This document shows, piece by piece, positions 37,824 to 46,250 of a DNA stretch of 64,000 nucleotides (the stretch's first letter is position 1; each line of letters begins with the position of its first letter). The notes under the pieces were generated by a model. That model was not told where the DNA came from. It made no database searches and saw only the letters and a program-made list of their open reading frames with translations. The position numbers and the translations under genes were made by a program. Source of the DNA: Aminobacter niigataensis (GTDB lineage: Bacteria; Pseudomonadota; Alphaproteobacteria; Rhizobiales; Rhizobiaceae); the NCBI RefSeq assembly GCF_014200015.1, contig NZ_JACHOT010000001.1:682001-746000 (forward strand). Direction: 5' to 3'.

Positions 37824-38966
37824 ATGGCGCGTCCGATAACTTCGATTGCCGATCTTCGCGCAATCGCCAAGCGCCGCGTGCCCCGCATGTTCTACGATTA
37901 TTGCGATTCCGGTGCCTGGACCGAAAGCACCTATCGCGAGAACGAGAGCGACTTCGTGCCGATCAAGCTGCGCCAGCGCGTCGCCGTCGACCTGCGCAAC
38001 CGCACGCTCGAAACCACGATGATCGGCGAGAAAATCTCGATGCCGGTGGCGATCGCGCCGACCGGCCTGACCGGCATGCAGCATGCCGATGGCGAGATCC
38101 ACGCCGCGCGTGCGGCCGAGAAAGCGGGCATCCCTTTCACGCTTTCGACCATGAGCATCTGCTCGATCGAGGACGTCGCCGAAAACACCTCCAAGCCGTT
38201 CTGGTTCCAGCTCTATGTCATGAGGGACCGCGATTTCGTCTCGCGGCTGATCCAGCGCGCCAAGGCGGCCAAGTGTTCGGCGCTGGTGCTGACGCTCGAC
38301 CTGCAGATCCTCGGCCAGCGCCACAAGGACATCGTCAACGGCCTGTCGACGCCGCCGCGCATGACGATCCCCAACATCATCAACCTGGCGACCAAGCCGC
38401 GCTGGTGCCTGAACATGCTGCGCACCAACCGCCGCACGTTCCGCAACATCGCCGGCCACGCCAAGGGCGTCACCGACCTGCGCTCGCTGTCGTCGTGGAC
38501 AGCCGAACAGTTCGACCCGGCGCTGAGCTGGGACGATGTGAAGTGGATCAAGGACCAGTGGGGCGGCAAGCTCATCCTCAAGGGCATCCTCGATCCCGAG
38601 GATGCCGAAAAGGCTGCGGCAAGCGGAGCGGACGCACTCATCGTCTCCAATCATGGCGGCCGCCAGCTCGACGGGGCGATATCATCGATCTCGGCGCTGC
38701 CGGCCATCGTCGACGCCGTCGGCGACCGCATCGAAGTGCTGATGGATGGCGGCATCCGCTCCGGCCAGGACGTCCTCAAGGCTGTGGCCCTGGGCGCCAA
38801 GGGCGTGTTCATCGGCCGCTCGTTCCTCTATGGCCTTGGCGCTGGCGGGGAGGCGGGCGTGACCACCTGCCTCGACATCATCCGCAAGGAGCTCGACATC
38901 ACCATGGCCTTCTGCGGCCTGCGCGACATCCAGGACGTCGACAGCCGCATCATCGCGCGTCGCTGA
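37824..38966 (+). CDS. lldD: FMN-dependent alpha-hydroxy-acid dehydrogenase, L-lactate dehydrogenase type
   Basis: The protein has 380 residues from ATG 37824, with GGAG nine bases upstream; a longer frame from 37749 lacks a site. The FMN-binding start RRVPRMFYDYCDSGA, the catalytic-region SNHGGRQLDGA and the phosphate loop DGGIRSGQDVLKA are those of L-lactate dehydrogenase (quinone) and glycolate oxidase. It oxidises L-lactate to pyruvate at the membrane. Another alpha-hydroxy acid is possible. Confidence 0.85.
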   Translation: MARPITSIADLRAIAKRRVPRMFYDYCDSGAWTESTYRENESDFVPIKLRQRVAVDLRNRTLETTMIGEKISMPVAIAPTGLTGMQHADGEIHAARAAEKAGIPFTLSTMSICSIEDVAENTSKPFWFQLYVMRDRDFVSRLIQRAKAAKCSALVLTLDLQILGQRHKDIVNGLSTPPRMTIPNIINLATKPRWCLNMLRTNRRTFRNIAGHAKGVTDLRSLSSWTAEQFDPALSWDDVKWIKDQWGGKLILKGILDPEDAEKAAASGADALIVSNHGGRQLDGAISSISALPAIVDAVGDRIEVLMDGGIRSGQDVLKAVALGAKGVFIGRSFLYGLGAGGEAGVTTCLDIIRKELDITMAFCGLRDIQDVDSRIIARR

Positions 38967-39114
38967 GTCTGGAAGCACGACCGCGCGCGCGGCGAAGAGT
39001 CCAAAGGATCGAATCTCGGCGCGGCTTTCTTTTGAAGGAGGCGGCCAAGCTTGGGCTTTCCCAAACCTTCGGTGCAAGGCATCTTGCGCCGGCGCCTGGA
39101 GGCGCGGTTTGCAC

Positions 39115-39240
39115 GGGCGTACGTTCAAGGCCGCACTCGATGCGCTGCAACTGAGCGACGAAGAGGAAGACCGCGTCGTCGCCGGGGCAGAGTCCGCATT
39201 TCGCCGCGTGCATGGGCCGGTAAGGGAGACTTTCGGATGA
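39115..39240 (+). pseudogene. Possible 3' fragment of a haem oxygenase gene
   Basis: One frame of the 290-bp gap between lldD and ybaN encodes a 41-residue segment ending at 39240, with FKAALDALQLSDEEED followed by VVAGAESAFRR. This resembles the C-terminal helix region of biliverdin-producing haem oxygenases. No upstream start or catalytic histidine region is present. If genuine, only the last fifth of the gene remains. The call rests on pattern memory and needs a profile search. Confidence 0.35.
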
Positions 39241-39256
39241 AGGCTATCGTGAGGGC

Positions 39257-39712
39257 ATGTCTGGCAGGATGACGTCGTTGTTTCGCCGCGTGGCCAACGG
39301 CGCGGCCTTCAATGCGCGACGGGCGGGCTTGATTGCGCTGGGCATCCTGATGCTTGCCCTCGGCATCATCGGCGCGTTCTTGCCGGTCATGCCGACGACC
39401 ATCTTCCTGATCCTGGCGGCATGGTGTTTCGGTCGTTCGTCGCCACGGATCGAGGCATGGATGCTCGATCATCCGCGATTCGGTCCAGCTTTGCGGGCCT
39501 GGCGCGAGGAGGGTGCCATCCCGCGCAGGGCCAAGATCATGGCCTGGCTCGGCATGGCGCTTGGTTACGGACTGTTCCTGCTTGGAAGACCTGACGTGCT
39601 GGTCGCCACGGCAGTCGCGATTTTCGTCGCCTGCGGTGCCTTCTATGTGGCGACACGGCCGGATCCAAAGCCGAAGCCGGAATTCGCGACCCTTCGCAGG
39701 GACGATGACTGA
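39257..39712 (+). CDS. YbaN family (DUF454) inner-membrane protein
   Basis: The protein has 151 residues. The DUF454 signature is RAGLIALGILMLALGIIGAFLPVMPTT together with AWCFGRSSPRIEAWMLDHP, and four membrane segments are predicted. Its function is not known, although members often lie beside haem-oxygenase or haem-use genes. The N-terminus may start at ATG 39257 or 39269. It follows a possible haem-oxygenase remnant by 16 bp. Confidence 0.82.
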   Translation: MSGRMTSLFRRVANGAAFNARRAGLIALGILMLALGIIGAFLPVMPTTIFLILAAWCFGRSSPRIEAWMLDHPRFGPALRAWREEGAIPRRAKIMAWLGMALGYGLFLLGRPDVLVATAVAIFVACGAFYVATRPDPKPKPEFATLRRDDD

Positions 39713-39932
39713 TGTCGGGAAGTTCGGCGACGAGAGAAAACCTGGCATGACCAGAGCGATTTGGCGTCGACAGTGGCAGGTACTTGCAGGCCAGCCGTAG
39801 AAACCGACTCTTCCCACCGACGTCATGTAGTCCGGGACAGGCTCACTCCGATCTCGTCGCGTTCGTTCTGGCCGACGTGAGCGGTAGCCTACGCTGGGGC
39901 CCTTTCCGCCACGAGAGAGGCCGGTGCTGCTT

Positions 39933-40943
39933 TCATTTTACCCAGCACCATCCGAAAACGCAGCCACGCACCACGACTTTCTGGGAAACAGCGAATGGAT
40001 TCGCATGGGGCAATGCAATGCGGATCAGCCTGGAACGATCCCTTGGTCGCAGCATATTTTGAAACTCTGCCGGTAGGGCATCAGCAATCTGGAGCACTTT
40101 TTCGACGGTGCCTTCGCTGCGATCGCTCCCAGCACTGACGTCGACTTTCAATCCTTCGGTGACGGGGAACAAGTACTCATCCGGGAGGTAGGCCAAAATA
40201 TAGGACCGCCCGCCATTGATCTGAAGAAGTTCGTCGCCAGGCCGTACGAACTGACCGGGAACCGGCACGCGGGAACCAACCACTCCAGCAGTCAGGGCCT
40301 CGATTTTTCCGTCATCATATATTTCCTTCAGCCTGGTGACAGCGTTCTCAGCGACTTGTCGTGACGCCTGAACCATCCGGACCTGTGCGTGATTGTCCAG
40401 GCTTTTTGCTGTCAGTTCAGCCAGCCTTTGTGTCGCCTGGAAGCTTGTGCTCACGGCGTCATCGCGCGTCCGCATCGGGATCAGCCCCTGCCTGGCTATC
40501 TGGTCGAGTCTGGATACCGTCTCGCCGCTTTCGCGCGATGCCCGCTCCGCCAGTGGAAGGAGGGTGGATATCGTCGTCGACTGTCCTTGCAACTCGGTCT
40601 CTTTCACCACCATTTCGCTGGAGCGCACCGAGAGGTCGGCGATTTCCTTGACCATTTCGAAGGACTCGAGCTCGACGAGCAGGGCGCCTTTGTCGACAAC
40701 GTCGCCTTCGCTGACGAGAACCTTGACGATGGTGGCGGGATAGCTCGCCGCCACAACGCGCTTCTCGTTGAGCACGATCCCGTCAGCGGACAGTATGACT
40801 AGCGAGCCGGCGAGGTAATACGCAACCAGCAGGAAAAAGCCCGCCAGCAACAGGAGGTAGATCGTCCTGCCCAGGCGCCCCGAGTGCGATCTTTGCTGCT
40901 TGTCGATATTATCCAGCAGCGTCCTTTTGCGGATGTGTTGCAT
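39933..40943 (-). CDS. HlyD-type periplasmic adaptor of the exopolysaccharide-like cluster
   Basis: The protein has 336 residues from ATG 40943; the longer frame overlaps the glycosyltransferase stop. One membrane segment (residues 27-50) is followed by half of a biotinyl-lipoyl domain (60-95), a coiled-coil hairpin (95-220) and the other lipoyl half near PVPGQFVRPGDELLQING. HlyD and Alg44 proteins link inner-membrane machines to the periplasm. No PilZ domain is fused at the N-terminus, unlike Alg44. It is the third gene of the operon, 10 bp after the glycosyltransferase. Confidence 0.8.
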   Translation of the reverse strand: MQHIRKRTLLDNIDKQQRSHSGRLGRTIYLLLLAGFFLLVAYYLAGSLVILSADGIVLNEKRVVAASYPATIVKVLVSEGDVVDKGALLVELESFEMVKEIADLSVRSSEMVVKETELQGQSTTISTLLPLAERASRESGETVSRLDQIARQGLIPMRTRDDAVSTSFQATQRLAELTAKSLDNHAQVRMVQASRQVAENAVTRLKEIYDDGKIEALTAGVVGSRVPVPGQFVRPGDELLQINGGRSYILAYLPDEYLFPVTEGLKVDVSAGSDRSEGTVEKVLQIADALPAEFQNMLRPRDRSRLIRIALPHANPFAVSQKVVVRGCVFGWCWVK

Positions 40944-40953
40944 CAATGCGTGC

Positions 40954-42231
40954 TCACCATGGTCTAAGCAGACGCACTTTCGCCGGCACATAGTTGTCGC
41001 GATGCGAGCCTGAAGCAAACCATTCGTCGACATAAGCGGTCAGCCGCACAAAGCGCATCACATACGACATGAACAGCGAATAGGCCGGCAGGAAAGGCAA
41101 GTTTCGTCCAAAGGCAGCCCGGCGGGTTATCTGGTTTGCCAGGGCGAGCATTCCGGCGTCGAGCAGTAGCAAAGCCAATTGGAGGGATATCAGGATCGGG
41201 ATGGCTTCGGGCCCGAAATGGGTGGCAAGCCAGAGAAGGTAGATGGGGAATGCGACCGTGCTTGCGACGCTGAAAAGAGCAAAGTCCCATTGGTGAAACG
41301 CCTCGGCGGGGCGGAATTTGGTCCCAAAGGGATTGAGCAGCCGACGATGCTTTCTGAATCTGAGCCAGAAAGCGTCCCGTTCCCATCGCAAACGCTGTCG
41401 AATGTAGGCGTAGACCGTCTCCGGCACGTCAGTGTAGCACAGCGCATCCGGTACAAACGCAATCCGCCAGCCGGCCTGGCGCATGCGAATGGTGACATCG
41501 AGATCTTCGCCGCCGCCGACGTCGAGACCGCCAACCTGAGCCAACGCTTCACGGCGAAAGGCTCCGAATGCTCCCGAGCAACAGGTTACTTGGTCCATCG
41601 ATCCGCTGAAACGTTTGCCCACGGAGATGGATTGCAAATATTCGATTTCTTGGATCTGCGTCATCAGCGTTGCGTCGGCATTTCGCGGGGCGATGTCACC
41701 ACAGGCCGCTCCGACGCGAGGGTCGTCAAAAGCGCGCATCAGCGCTTGGATGGCAAAGCGATCGAACGAGCAGTCGCAATCGACGTTGATGATGATGTCG
41801 CCTTTGGCGATCTCGCAGGCGAGGTTTACGCCGCTTGACTTGCCGCCCCTGACATCGGTCGAGAGGACACAGGTCGCGTCGCCGGAACCCACAATCTCAC
41901 ACGCCACTTTGCTCATCCGGTCGGTTGAGCCATCACTGACAATCACGATCTCGAAGTCGGAAAAAGACTGTTCCCTAAGCGAGCGGACGCAAGCCCGAAT
42001 AGAATCGGCCTCATTATGGCCAATCAGGACAACACTCACTTTGAAGGGCTTGCGATGGGGCTGCGTGATTGGGTCGGACTGGGCTGCTTGTCTTCTTTGG
42101 CTTAGCGCCACCGCAGCAAAGGGCAGGGCGTAGCGCGGCAGATCGAACACCAGCGTGTACCAGAAGATCACAACTACGCTCGACAGGGTCTGCGAATACA
42201 GGAACGAGAGGCCGAATTCGATATCGGTCAC
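40954..42231 (-). CDS. Processive family-2 glycosyltransferase
   Basis: The protein has 425 residues from GTG 42231, whose GTGA overlaps the stop of the TackOD1 gene. Motifs of processive GT2 synthases (cellulose, hyaluronan, alginate) are present: SDGSTD near 99, DCD at 151-153, GGED ending in ED at 242-243 and QRLRW at 279-283. An N-terminal membrane span and two to four C-terminal spans are predicted. It should polymerise a nucleotide sugar while exporting the chain across the inner membrane. The sugar is unknown. Confidence 0.88.
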   Translation of the reverse strand: MTDIEFGLSFLYSQTLSSVVVIFWYTLVFDLPRYALPFAAVALSQRRQAAQSDPITQPHRKPFKVSVVLIGHNEADSIRACVRSLREQSFSDFEIVIVSDGSTDRMSKVACEIVGSGDATCVLSTDVRGGKSSGVNLACEIAKGDIIINVDCDCSFDRFAIQALMRAFDDPRVGAACGDIAPRNADATLMTQIQEIEYLQSISVGKRFSGSMDQVTCCSGAFGAFRREALAQVGGLDVGGGEDLDVTIRMRQAGWRIAFVPDALCYTDVPETVYAYIRQRLRWERDAFWLRFRKHRRLLNPFGTKFRPAEAFHQWDFALFSVASTVAFPIYLLWLATHFGPEAIPILISLQLALLLLDAGMLALANQITRRAAFGRNLPFLPAYSLFMSYVMRFVRLTAYVDEWFASGSHRDNYVPAKVRLLRPW

Positions 42232-43619
42232 GCAATTGCCCCGTCCGAACCGCCCCACAAGATGCGCAGCCTCGGCTGCAGGTGGTCCGATAGAACGGCT
42301 TCGCACATGTTGAGTATGACCTGTGCATCAGTGTCCCTGTCGGATTGCGTCAGATGGAAAAAAAGCACGAAATCGCGCTCGGTTGACGGATGTACAGTGG
42401 CCATGCCCGCCAGATGGCCTTGGAGGTTTTCGGCGAACAATCTGCGGAGGGCAGCAAAGGTCGCTTCCCCGCGCCGACGTACGATCTCGTCGCGGGCTTC
42501 ATAGATCAACTCGGCAACGACGCAATCGTGCAGGACCGGCAGGTCATTCGTGAACGAGCGAAGCTCTTTCTGCAGCCCGTCCGGGCAGTCCCTTAGTTGT
42601 GGTGGCGAATGCAGTGCCTGCCGCGCGGCGTCGGTCAATTGGTAGGTGGCGTAATCGGTCAAGGCATAGGAGTGCAGATCGACTGTCGCTACCCTTTGAC
42701 CATCGATTCCCGCTCCGCAGTCCTGGCACACAAACCCGATTGCCGGCTCAGAAGTCGTGTGGCGGCACTCGCCACATATTTGCACGCTTCCCGGCTTGTC
42801 GTAGTCCTTCCCGTAGTTTCGCAGCTGCTTGCTACATTTCGGGCAGATAAGAGCGTTGTCGCGTTGAAAATCGACCTCCGGGCCAATCTGGGCGCAACTG
42901 TAGTGATGGATCAGCTTTGCTTCATCGAGGTTGGCCGACCGGCAGGTTGGACATTCTTCCCTCACCACAAGCCGGTGCGAGCCGCATTTGTCACATTGAT
43001 GATGCCGGTCGACGAAATGCCTCTCCAACCAGCCCCGGTTTGCAAGAGCTTCCGCGACCAGCACCGTCGAGTTGGTGTCATGGAATCCTTTCATGGCGAA
43101 AAAATACTTGGACTCCGGGACGCGAACTGGCGTGAGGGTTTCGCCTGATAGAAACAGGTGCGCCAGCAGTCTTGAGGCCGGCGAGTCCGCCAGCATGAAC
43201 TTGGGTGACAGTCGGGATCTTCTTTCGGCGAACTTGCTGATGACGCCTGCCGTCTTGATGATCGATTGAGGGTCCGCGACATCAAAATCGACGTCAGTGA
43301 CATGGCTGGATCGGCCCGTCGCATTGACGACTGGCACAAAGCAGAGGCCCCTGGCGCTTCGGAAATCATCGAGTGCCAGAACGTGTCGCTCGTCCGTCAG
43401 TACGATGGCATCGGCATCCCCGCTGTCGACGACTTCGAAAATCTTGCGAAGATTACCGAATTGTCTGCTCGCCTGAGGGAGCAAGGCTACACGCGGAGCG
43501 GGTATGTCGAATTGCTCCCAGATGGACTTGCAATATTCGGCTGAAGTGTAGTTCGGCAGCTGAAAATGATGCTCGGAAATTTCGAGCTTTTCGATTGAGG
43601 AGAAGTTTCGACTCAACAC
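42228..43619 (-). CDS. TackOD1-domain zinc-ribbon protein, probable regulator of the glycosyltransferase
   Basis: The protein has 463 residues from GTG 43619, which has GGAG 7 bp upstream; a TTG at 43649 lacks a site. Cysteine pairs C209/C212, C223/C226, C259/C262, C282/C285 and C298/C301 with the block HHQCDKCGS and FVCQDCGAG define the TackOD1 metal-binding domain, proposed as a signalling output domain. Residues about 30-130 look like a receiver-type fold. Residues 350-463, with RDFVLFFHLTQSDRDTDAQV, resemble a degenerate GGDEF domain. These last two readings are inference. It starts the operon. Confidence 0.75.
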   Translation of the reverse strand: MLSRNFSSIEKLEISEHHFQLPNYTSAEYCKSIWEQFDIPAPRVALLPQASRQFGNLRKIFEVVDSGDADAIVLTDERHVLALDDFRSARGLCFVPVVNATGRSSHVTDVDFDVADPQSIIKTAGVISKFAERRSRLSPKFMLADSPASRLLAHLFLSGETLTPVRVPESKYFFAMKGFHDTNSTVLVAEALANRGWLERHFVDRHHQCDKCGSHRLVVREECPTCRSANLDEAKLIHHYSCAQIGPEVDFQRDNALICPKCSKQLRNYGKDYDKPGSVQICGECRHTTSEPAIGFVCQDCGAGIDGQRVATVDLHSYALTDYATYQLTDAARQALHSPPQLRDCPDGLQKELRSFTNDLPVLHDCVVAELIYEARDEIVRRRGEATFAALRRLFAENLQGHLAGMATVHPSTERDFVLFFHLTQSDRDTDAQVILNMCEAVLSDHLQPRLRILWGGSDGAIA

Positions 43620-44059
43620 GAAGCGACTCCGCTGCAAATGGAAGAGCAAGACATATGTCGAAGTCGGCTAAATTCCGACAAGAATGACTGAAAATTAACC
43701 TTCATTCTATGCAGGTCAATCGCATATAAGAGCTACAATGCCGCTAGCTATTTCGATCTACGGTCGGCCATCTCCACACGCGAATGCAACCGGCGAATCC
43801 GCCCCGCCCATATAGCCAGGCGCCGCTTTCCGCGGGTCCTTCACCCGATCCCGTATCGAAGGCCAGCCGACGACGCATCATTCTCGCAGGCGACCCGCCT
43901 AGCCCAAGCGCACCACCAAAAAGACTGCCGGTTCAACACGCGATGTCCCGTCGCAATCGACGGAGAGCACGTCAGGCGAGCGATTTGGCCTTGCGGCCTT
44001 GATGTGCTAGGGAGCCGTCATATCTCCAGGCGTTCGCTGCTCCATATTTCGAAGAAGCC
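43620..44059. other. 440-bp gap: promoter region of the TackOD1 operon and of dusA
   Basis: No convincing gene is seen; a 72-codon frame on the plus strand at 43784-44002 has an atypical Pro/Ser/Arg composition and no ribosome-binding site. The stretch 43670-43750 is AT-rich and should hold the promoter for the minus-strand operon. A small hairpin (GTCGG, 7-nt loop, CCGAC) lies at 43663-43679. The last 60 bp precede dusA. Confidence 0.5.
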
Positions 44060-45064
44060 ATGACGAAACTCTATGCCGACGGTGCGCAGATTGTCGCCGT
44101 TGCCCCCATGATGGACTGGACTGACAGGTGCTGCCGTTACTTTCACCGGCAAATCACCCAGGACTCCCTGCTGTACACCGAGATGGTGGTGGCCGATGCC
44201 GTGATCCACGGCGCGCGCGAACGGCTTTTGGGTTTCGATGAGTGTGAGCATCCCGTAGCCCTTCAACTTGGCGGTTCCGACCCGGCGAAACTCGCCGAGG
44301 CGGCGCGTGTCGGCGAAGCGTTCGGCTATGACGAGATCAACCTCAATGTCGGTTGCCCCTCCGACCGGGTGCAGTCAGGTACCTTTGGCGCCTGCCTGAT
44401 GAAGACGCCAGGGCTCGTTGCCGAAGGCGTCGCGGCGATGAAGGGTGCGGTCAAGATCCCGGTCACGGTGAAATGCCGCATCGGCGTCGACGACCAGGAT
44501 CCCGAGCCGGCCCTGGACAGGCTCGCCGATGGTGTGTTTGAGGCCGGTGCGGATGCGTTGTGGGTGCACGCGCGCAAGGCCTGGCTTGAAGGGCTCAGCC
44601 CCAAGGAAAACCGCGATATCCCGCCGCTCGACTACAGTCGCGTCTATCGGCTCAAGGCCAGAATGCCTCACCGATTCATAGGCATAAACGGCGGTATTCA
44701 GACACTCGATGAAACCCGAACGCACCTCGATCATGTCGATGGCGTCATGCTCGGCCGCGCTGCCTATCACACGCCGAGCGTTCTGGCTGGTGTCGACGCC
44801 ATGCTGCGCGGCGAGGCCGCCGAAGACATCGATTTCGCAGCCCTTGTCGATACCATGGCCGACTATGCCGCTCGTCACATTGCAGCCGGCGGTCGGCTCG
44901 GCCATGTCACGCGCCATATGGTCGGGCTGTTCCACGGCCTTGCCGGCGCACGGCGCTTCCGCCAGATACTGTCGACGGACGCAACCAGGCCCGGTGCTGG
45001 TCCCGAGGTGTTGCGACAAGCGTTTGCGGCGGTCGAGCTCAATCGCGCAAGCGAGGCGGCGTAG
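44060..45064 (+). CDS. dusA: tRNA-dihydrouridine(20/20a) synthase
   Basis: The protein has 334 residues. The Dus pattern VAPMMDWTDRCCRYFHRQI, LNVGCPSDRVQSGTFGACLMK with the catalytic cysteine, and VHARKAWLEGLSPKENRDIPPLDY (the DusA hallmark) are clear. FMN binding and NADPH-dependent reduction of U20/U20a in tRNA follow from the family. It is convergent with the protease gene. Confidence 0.96.
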   Translation: MTKLYADGAQIVAVAPMMDWTDRCCRYFHRQITQDSLLYTEMVVADAVIHGARERLLGFDECEHPVALQLGGSDPAKLAEAARVGEAFGYDEINLNVGCPSDRVQSGTFGACLMKTPGLVAEGVAAMKGAVKIPVTVKCRIGVDDQDPEPALDRLADGVFEAGADALWVHARKAWLEGLSPKENRDIPPLDYSRVYRLKARMPHRFIGINGGIQTLDETRTHLDHVDGVMLGRAAYHTPSVLAGVDAMLRGEAAEDIDFAALVDTMADYAARHIAAGGRLGHVTRHMVGLFHGLAGARRFRQILSTDATRPGAGPEVLRQAFAAVELNRASEAA

Positions 45065-45075
45065 CGCGTGAGGCC

Positions 45076-45777
45076 TCAGTCGCGGAGGATCATCCGGTCG
45101 CCGCGCACGTCGAAACCCGACAGCGAGCCGATGAAATTCATGCCCAGCAAGCTCTGCTCAAGGCCCTGATCGGCGACGAGCATGGGCATGTTCTTGCGCT
45201 CGATCGTGCCGAGCTGGATGCTGCCGGCGGTTATGCGGGCGGCATGGGCGACGCCGTTGGCGGTCGACACGGGAACTGAAAAGTTCAGGCTCTCGGGATC
45301 GAAACCCGCGCGCCGGGCGTCGGCCACGGTGAGCACGGTGCTGGTGGCGCCGGTGTCGACCATCGCCTGGATGGTCGCGCCATTGATCTGCAGGCGTGCG
45401 CCGAAATGCCCGTTCGGCAGCTTGTCGAGCGTCACCGTCGCGCGGCCGTCGCCGTCAAGCGCCGACATCGGGCTGCCCGGCACCAGGCCAGCCGTCACGC
45501 GGCTGGCAATATCCTGTAGCTCGTAGCGATACTGATAGCCGGCGACCAGCACGAGCACGATCACCACCCACAGCGCCAGGCTTCTCAGCGTATCGCCCAG
45601 CCGTGTTCCCCGAGCCAGGACGCCGGCACCGATGACCATGACGAGCGCGCCGAGATAGATCAGCTGGCCAAAGCTGTCATTGTCGAGGCCAAGGGTCTGG
45701 CCGGACGAGTCGTTGAACAGCAAAAGCAGCAATCCGCCGCCGAGCACCGCAATGGCAATCCAGTAAAGCCGGCTCAT
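45076..45777 (-). CDS. Retropepsin-like aspartic protease (TIGR02281 family)
   Basis: The protein has 233 residues. Three N-terminal membrane segments (about 4-22, 38-56 and 66-82) are followed by a periplasmic retropepsin fold. The catalytic aspartate is D141 in MVDTGATSTVLT. The later hydrophobic LLGMNFIG and GFDVRGDRMIL match the family. Such proteins act as dimers; the target is unknown. Confidence 0.88.
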   Translation of the reverse strand: MSRLYWIAIAVLGGGLLLLLFNDSSGQTLGLDNDSFGQLIYLGALVMVIGAGVLARGTRLGDTLRSLALWVVIVLVLVAGYQYRYELQDIASRVTAGLVPGSPMSALDGDGRATVTLDKLPNGHFGARLQINGATIQAMVDTGATSTVLTVADARRAGFDPESLNFSVPVSTANGVAHAARITAGSIQLGTIERKNMPMLVADQGLEQSLLGMNFIGSLSGFDVRGDRMILRD

Positions 45778-45792
45778 GTCTTGTGCGAATCC

Positions 45793-46023
45793 TCAGACGG
45801 CGCCGCGTTCGCGGGCCATGCGCGTGCGACGGGTTTCCCGGCGCGGCTTGCGCTCGACGGTCTCAAGCCGGGCGGGAAGCGCGGCCATCACGGCGCGGCG
45901 CGTTTCCGGCGTCATGTCGAGCCAGGCGCCGATCTCTTCGCGCGTGCGTCCGCAACCGAAGCAGTAGCCGGTGACCATGTCGATGGAGCAGACGAGGATG
46001 CAGGGCGATTCGATGGCCATCAT
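45793..46023 (-). CDS. DUF1289 domain protein
   Basis: The protein has 76 residues. The DUF1289 pattern is SPCILVCSIDMVTGYCFGCGRTREEIGAW, with four cysteines that likely bind a metal. The C-terminal half is basic and variable. It lies 15 bp upstream of the protease gene and the two are probably co-transcribed. Function unknown. Confidence 0.85.
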   Translation of the reverse strand: MMAIESPCILVCSIDMVTGYCFGCGRTREEIGAWLDMTPETRRAVMAALPARLETVERKPRRETRRTRMARERGAV

Positions 46024-46250
46024 GGAATCCGGTGGCAGTGGCGCAGACTATGCCGGGAGCCGTAGGCCACCGCAACATGCAAGCTGCCGCCACCAGATGG
46101 TGCAACCGCCAAGGGAATGCAAGTCCGAAGGCCAGCGCAGGGTGGCATCCTGTCCATGGTGCAGGCCTGCCGGACGCCATGCCGCGATTGTTTTCGTTGC
46201 GCGAGGGGGCTATTGCGCAGGCGACCATTTCGAACGGCAGGCCCGCTATC

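Noticed and set aside
37703-39154. Long plus-strand frame overlapping lldD
   Set aside because: It is a shadow of lldD in another frame, with unnatural Arg/His-rich composition.
39051-39272. TTG-initiated 73-codon frame after lldD with an AAGGAGG site
   Set aside because: Despite the good ribosome-binding site it is Arg-rich, has no family pattern and runs into ybaN; the overlapping frame looks more like a haem-oxygenase remnant.
39713-39932. Gap between ybaN and the HlyD gene
   Set aside because: I looked for small ORFs, tRNA and hairpins and found nothing I could support.
43784-44002. 72-codon plus-strand reading frame between the TackOD1 operon and dusA
   Set aside because: It has a Pro/Ser/Arg-heavy composition, no ribosome-binding site and no recognisable motif.
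46024-46250. Possible cobalamin riboswitch upstream of cobT
   Set aside because: Fragments such as AAGGGAATGC and GCCGGGAGCC are present, but they are in the wrong order and the B12-box and conserved core are missing.
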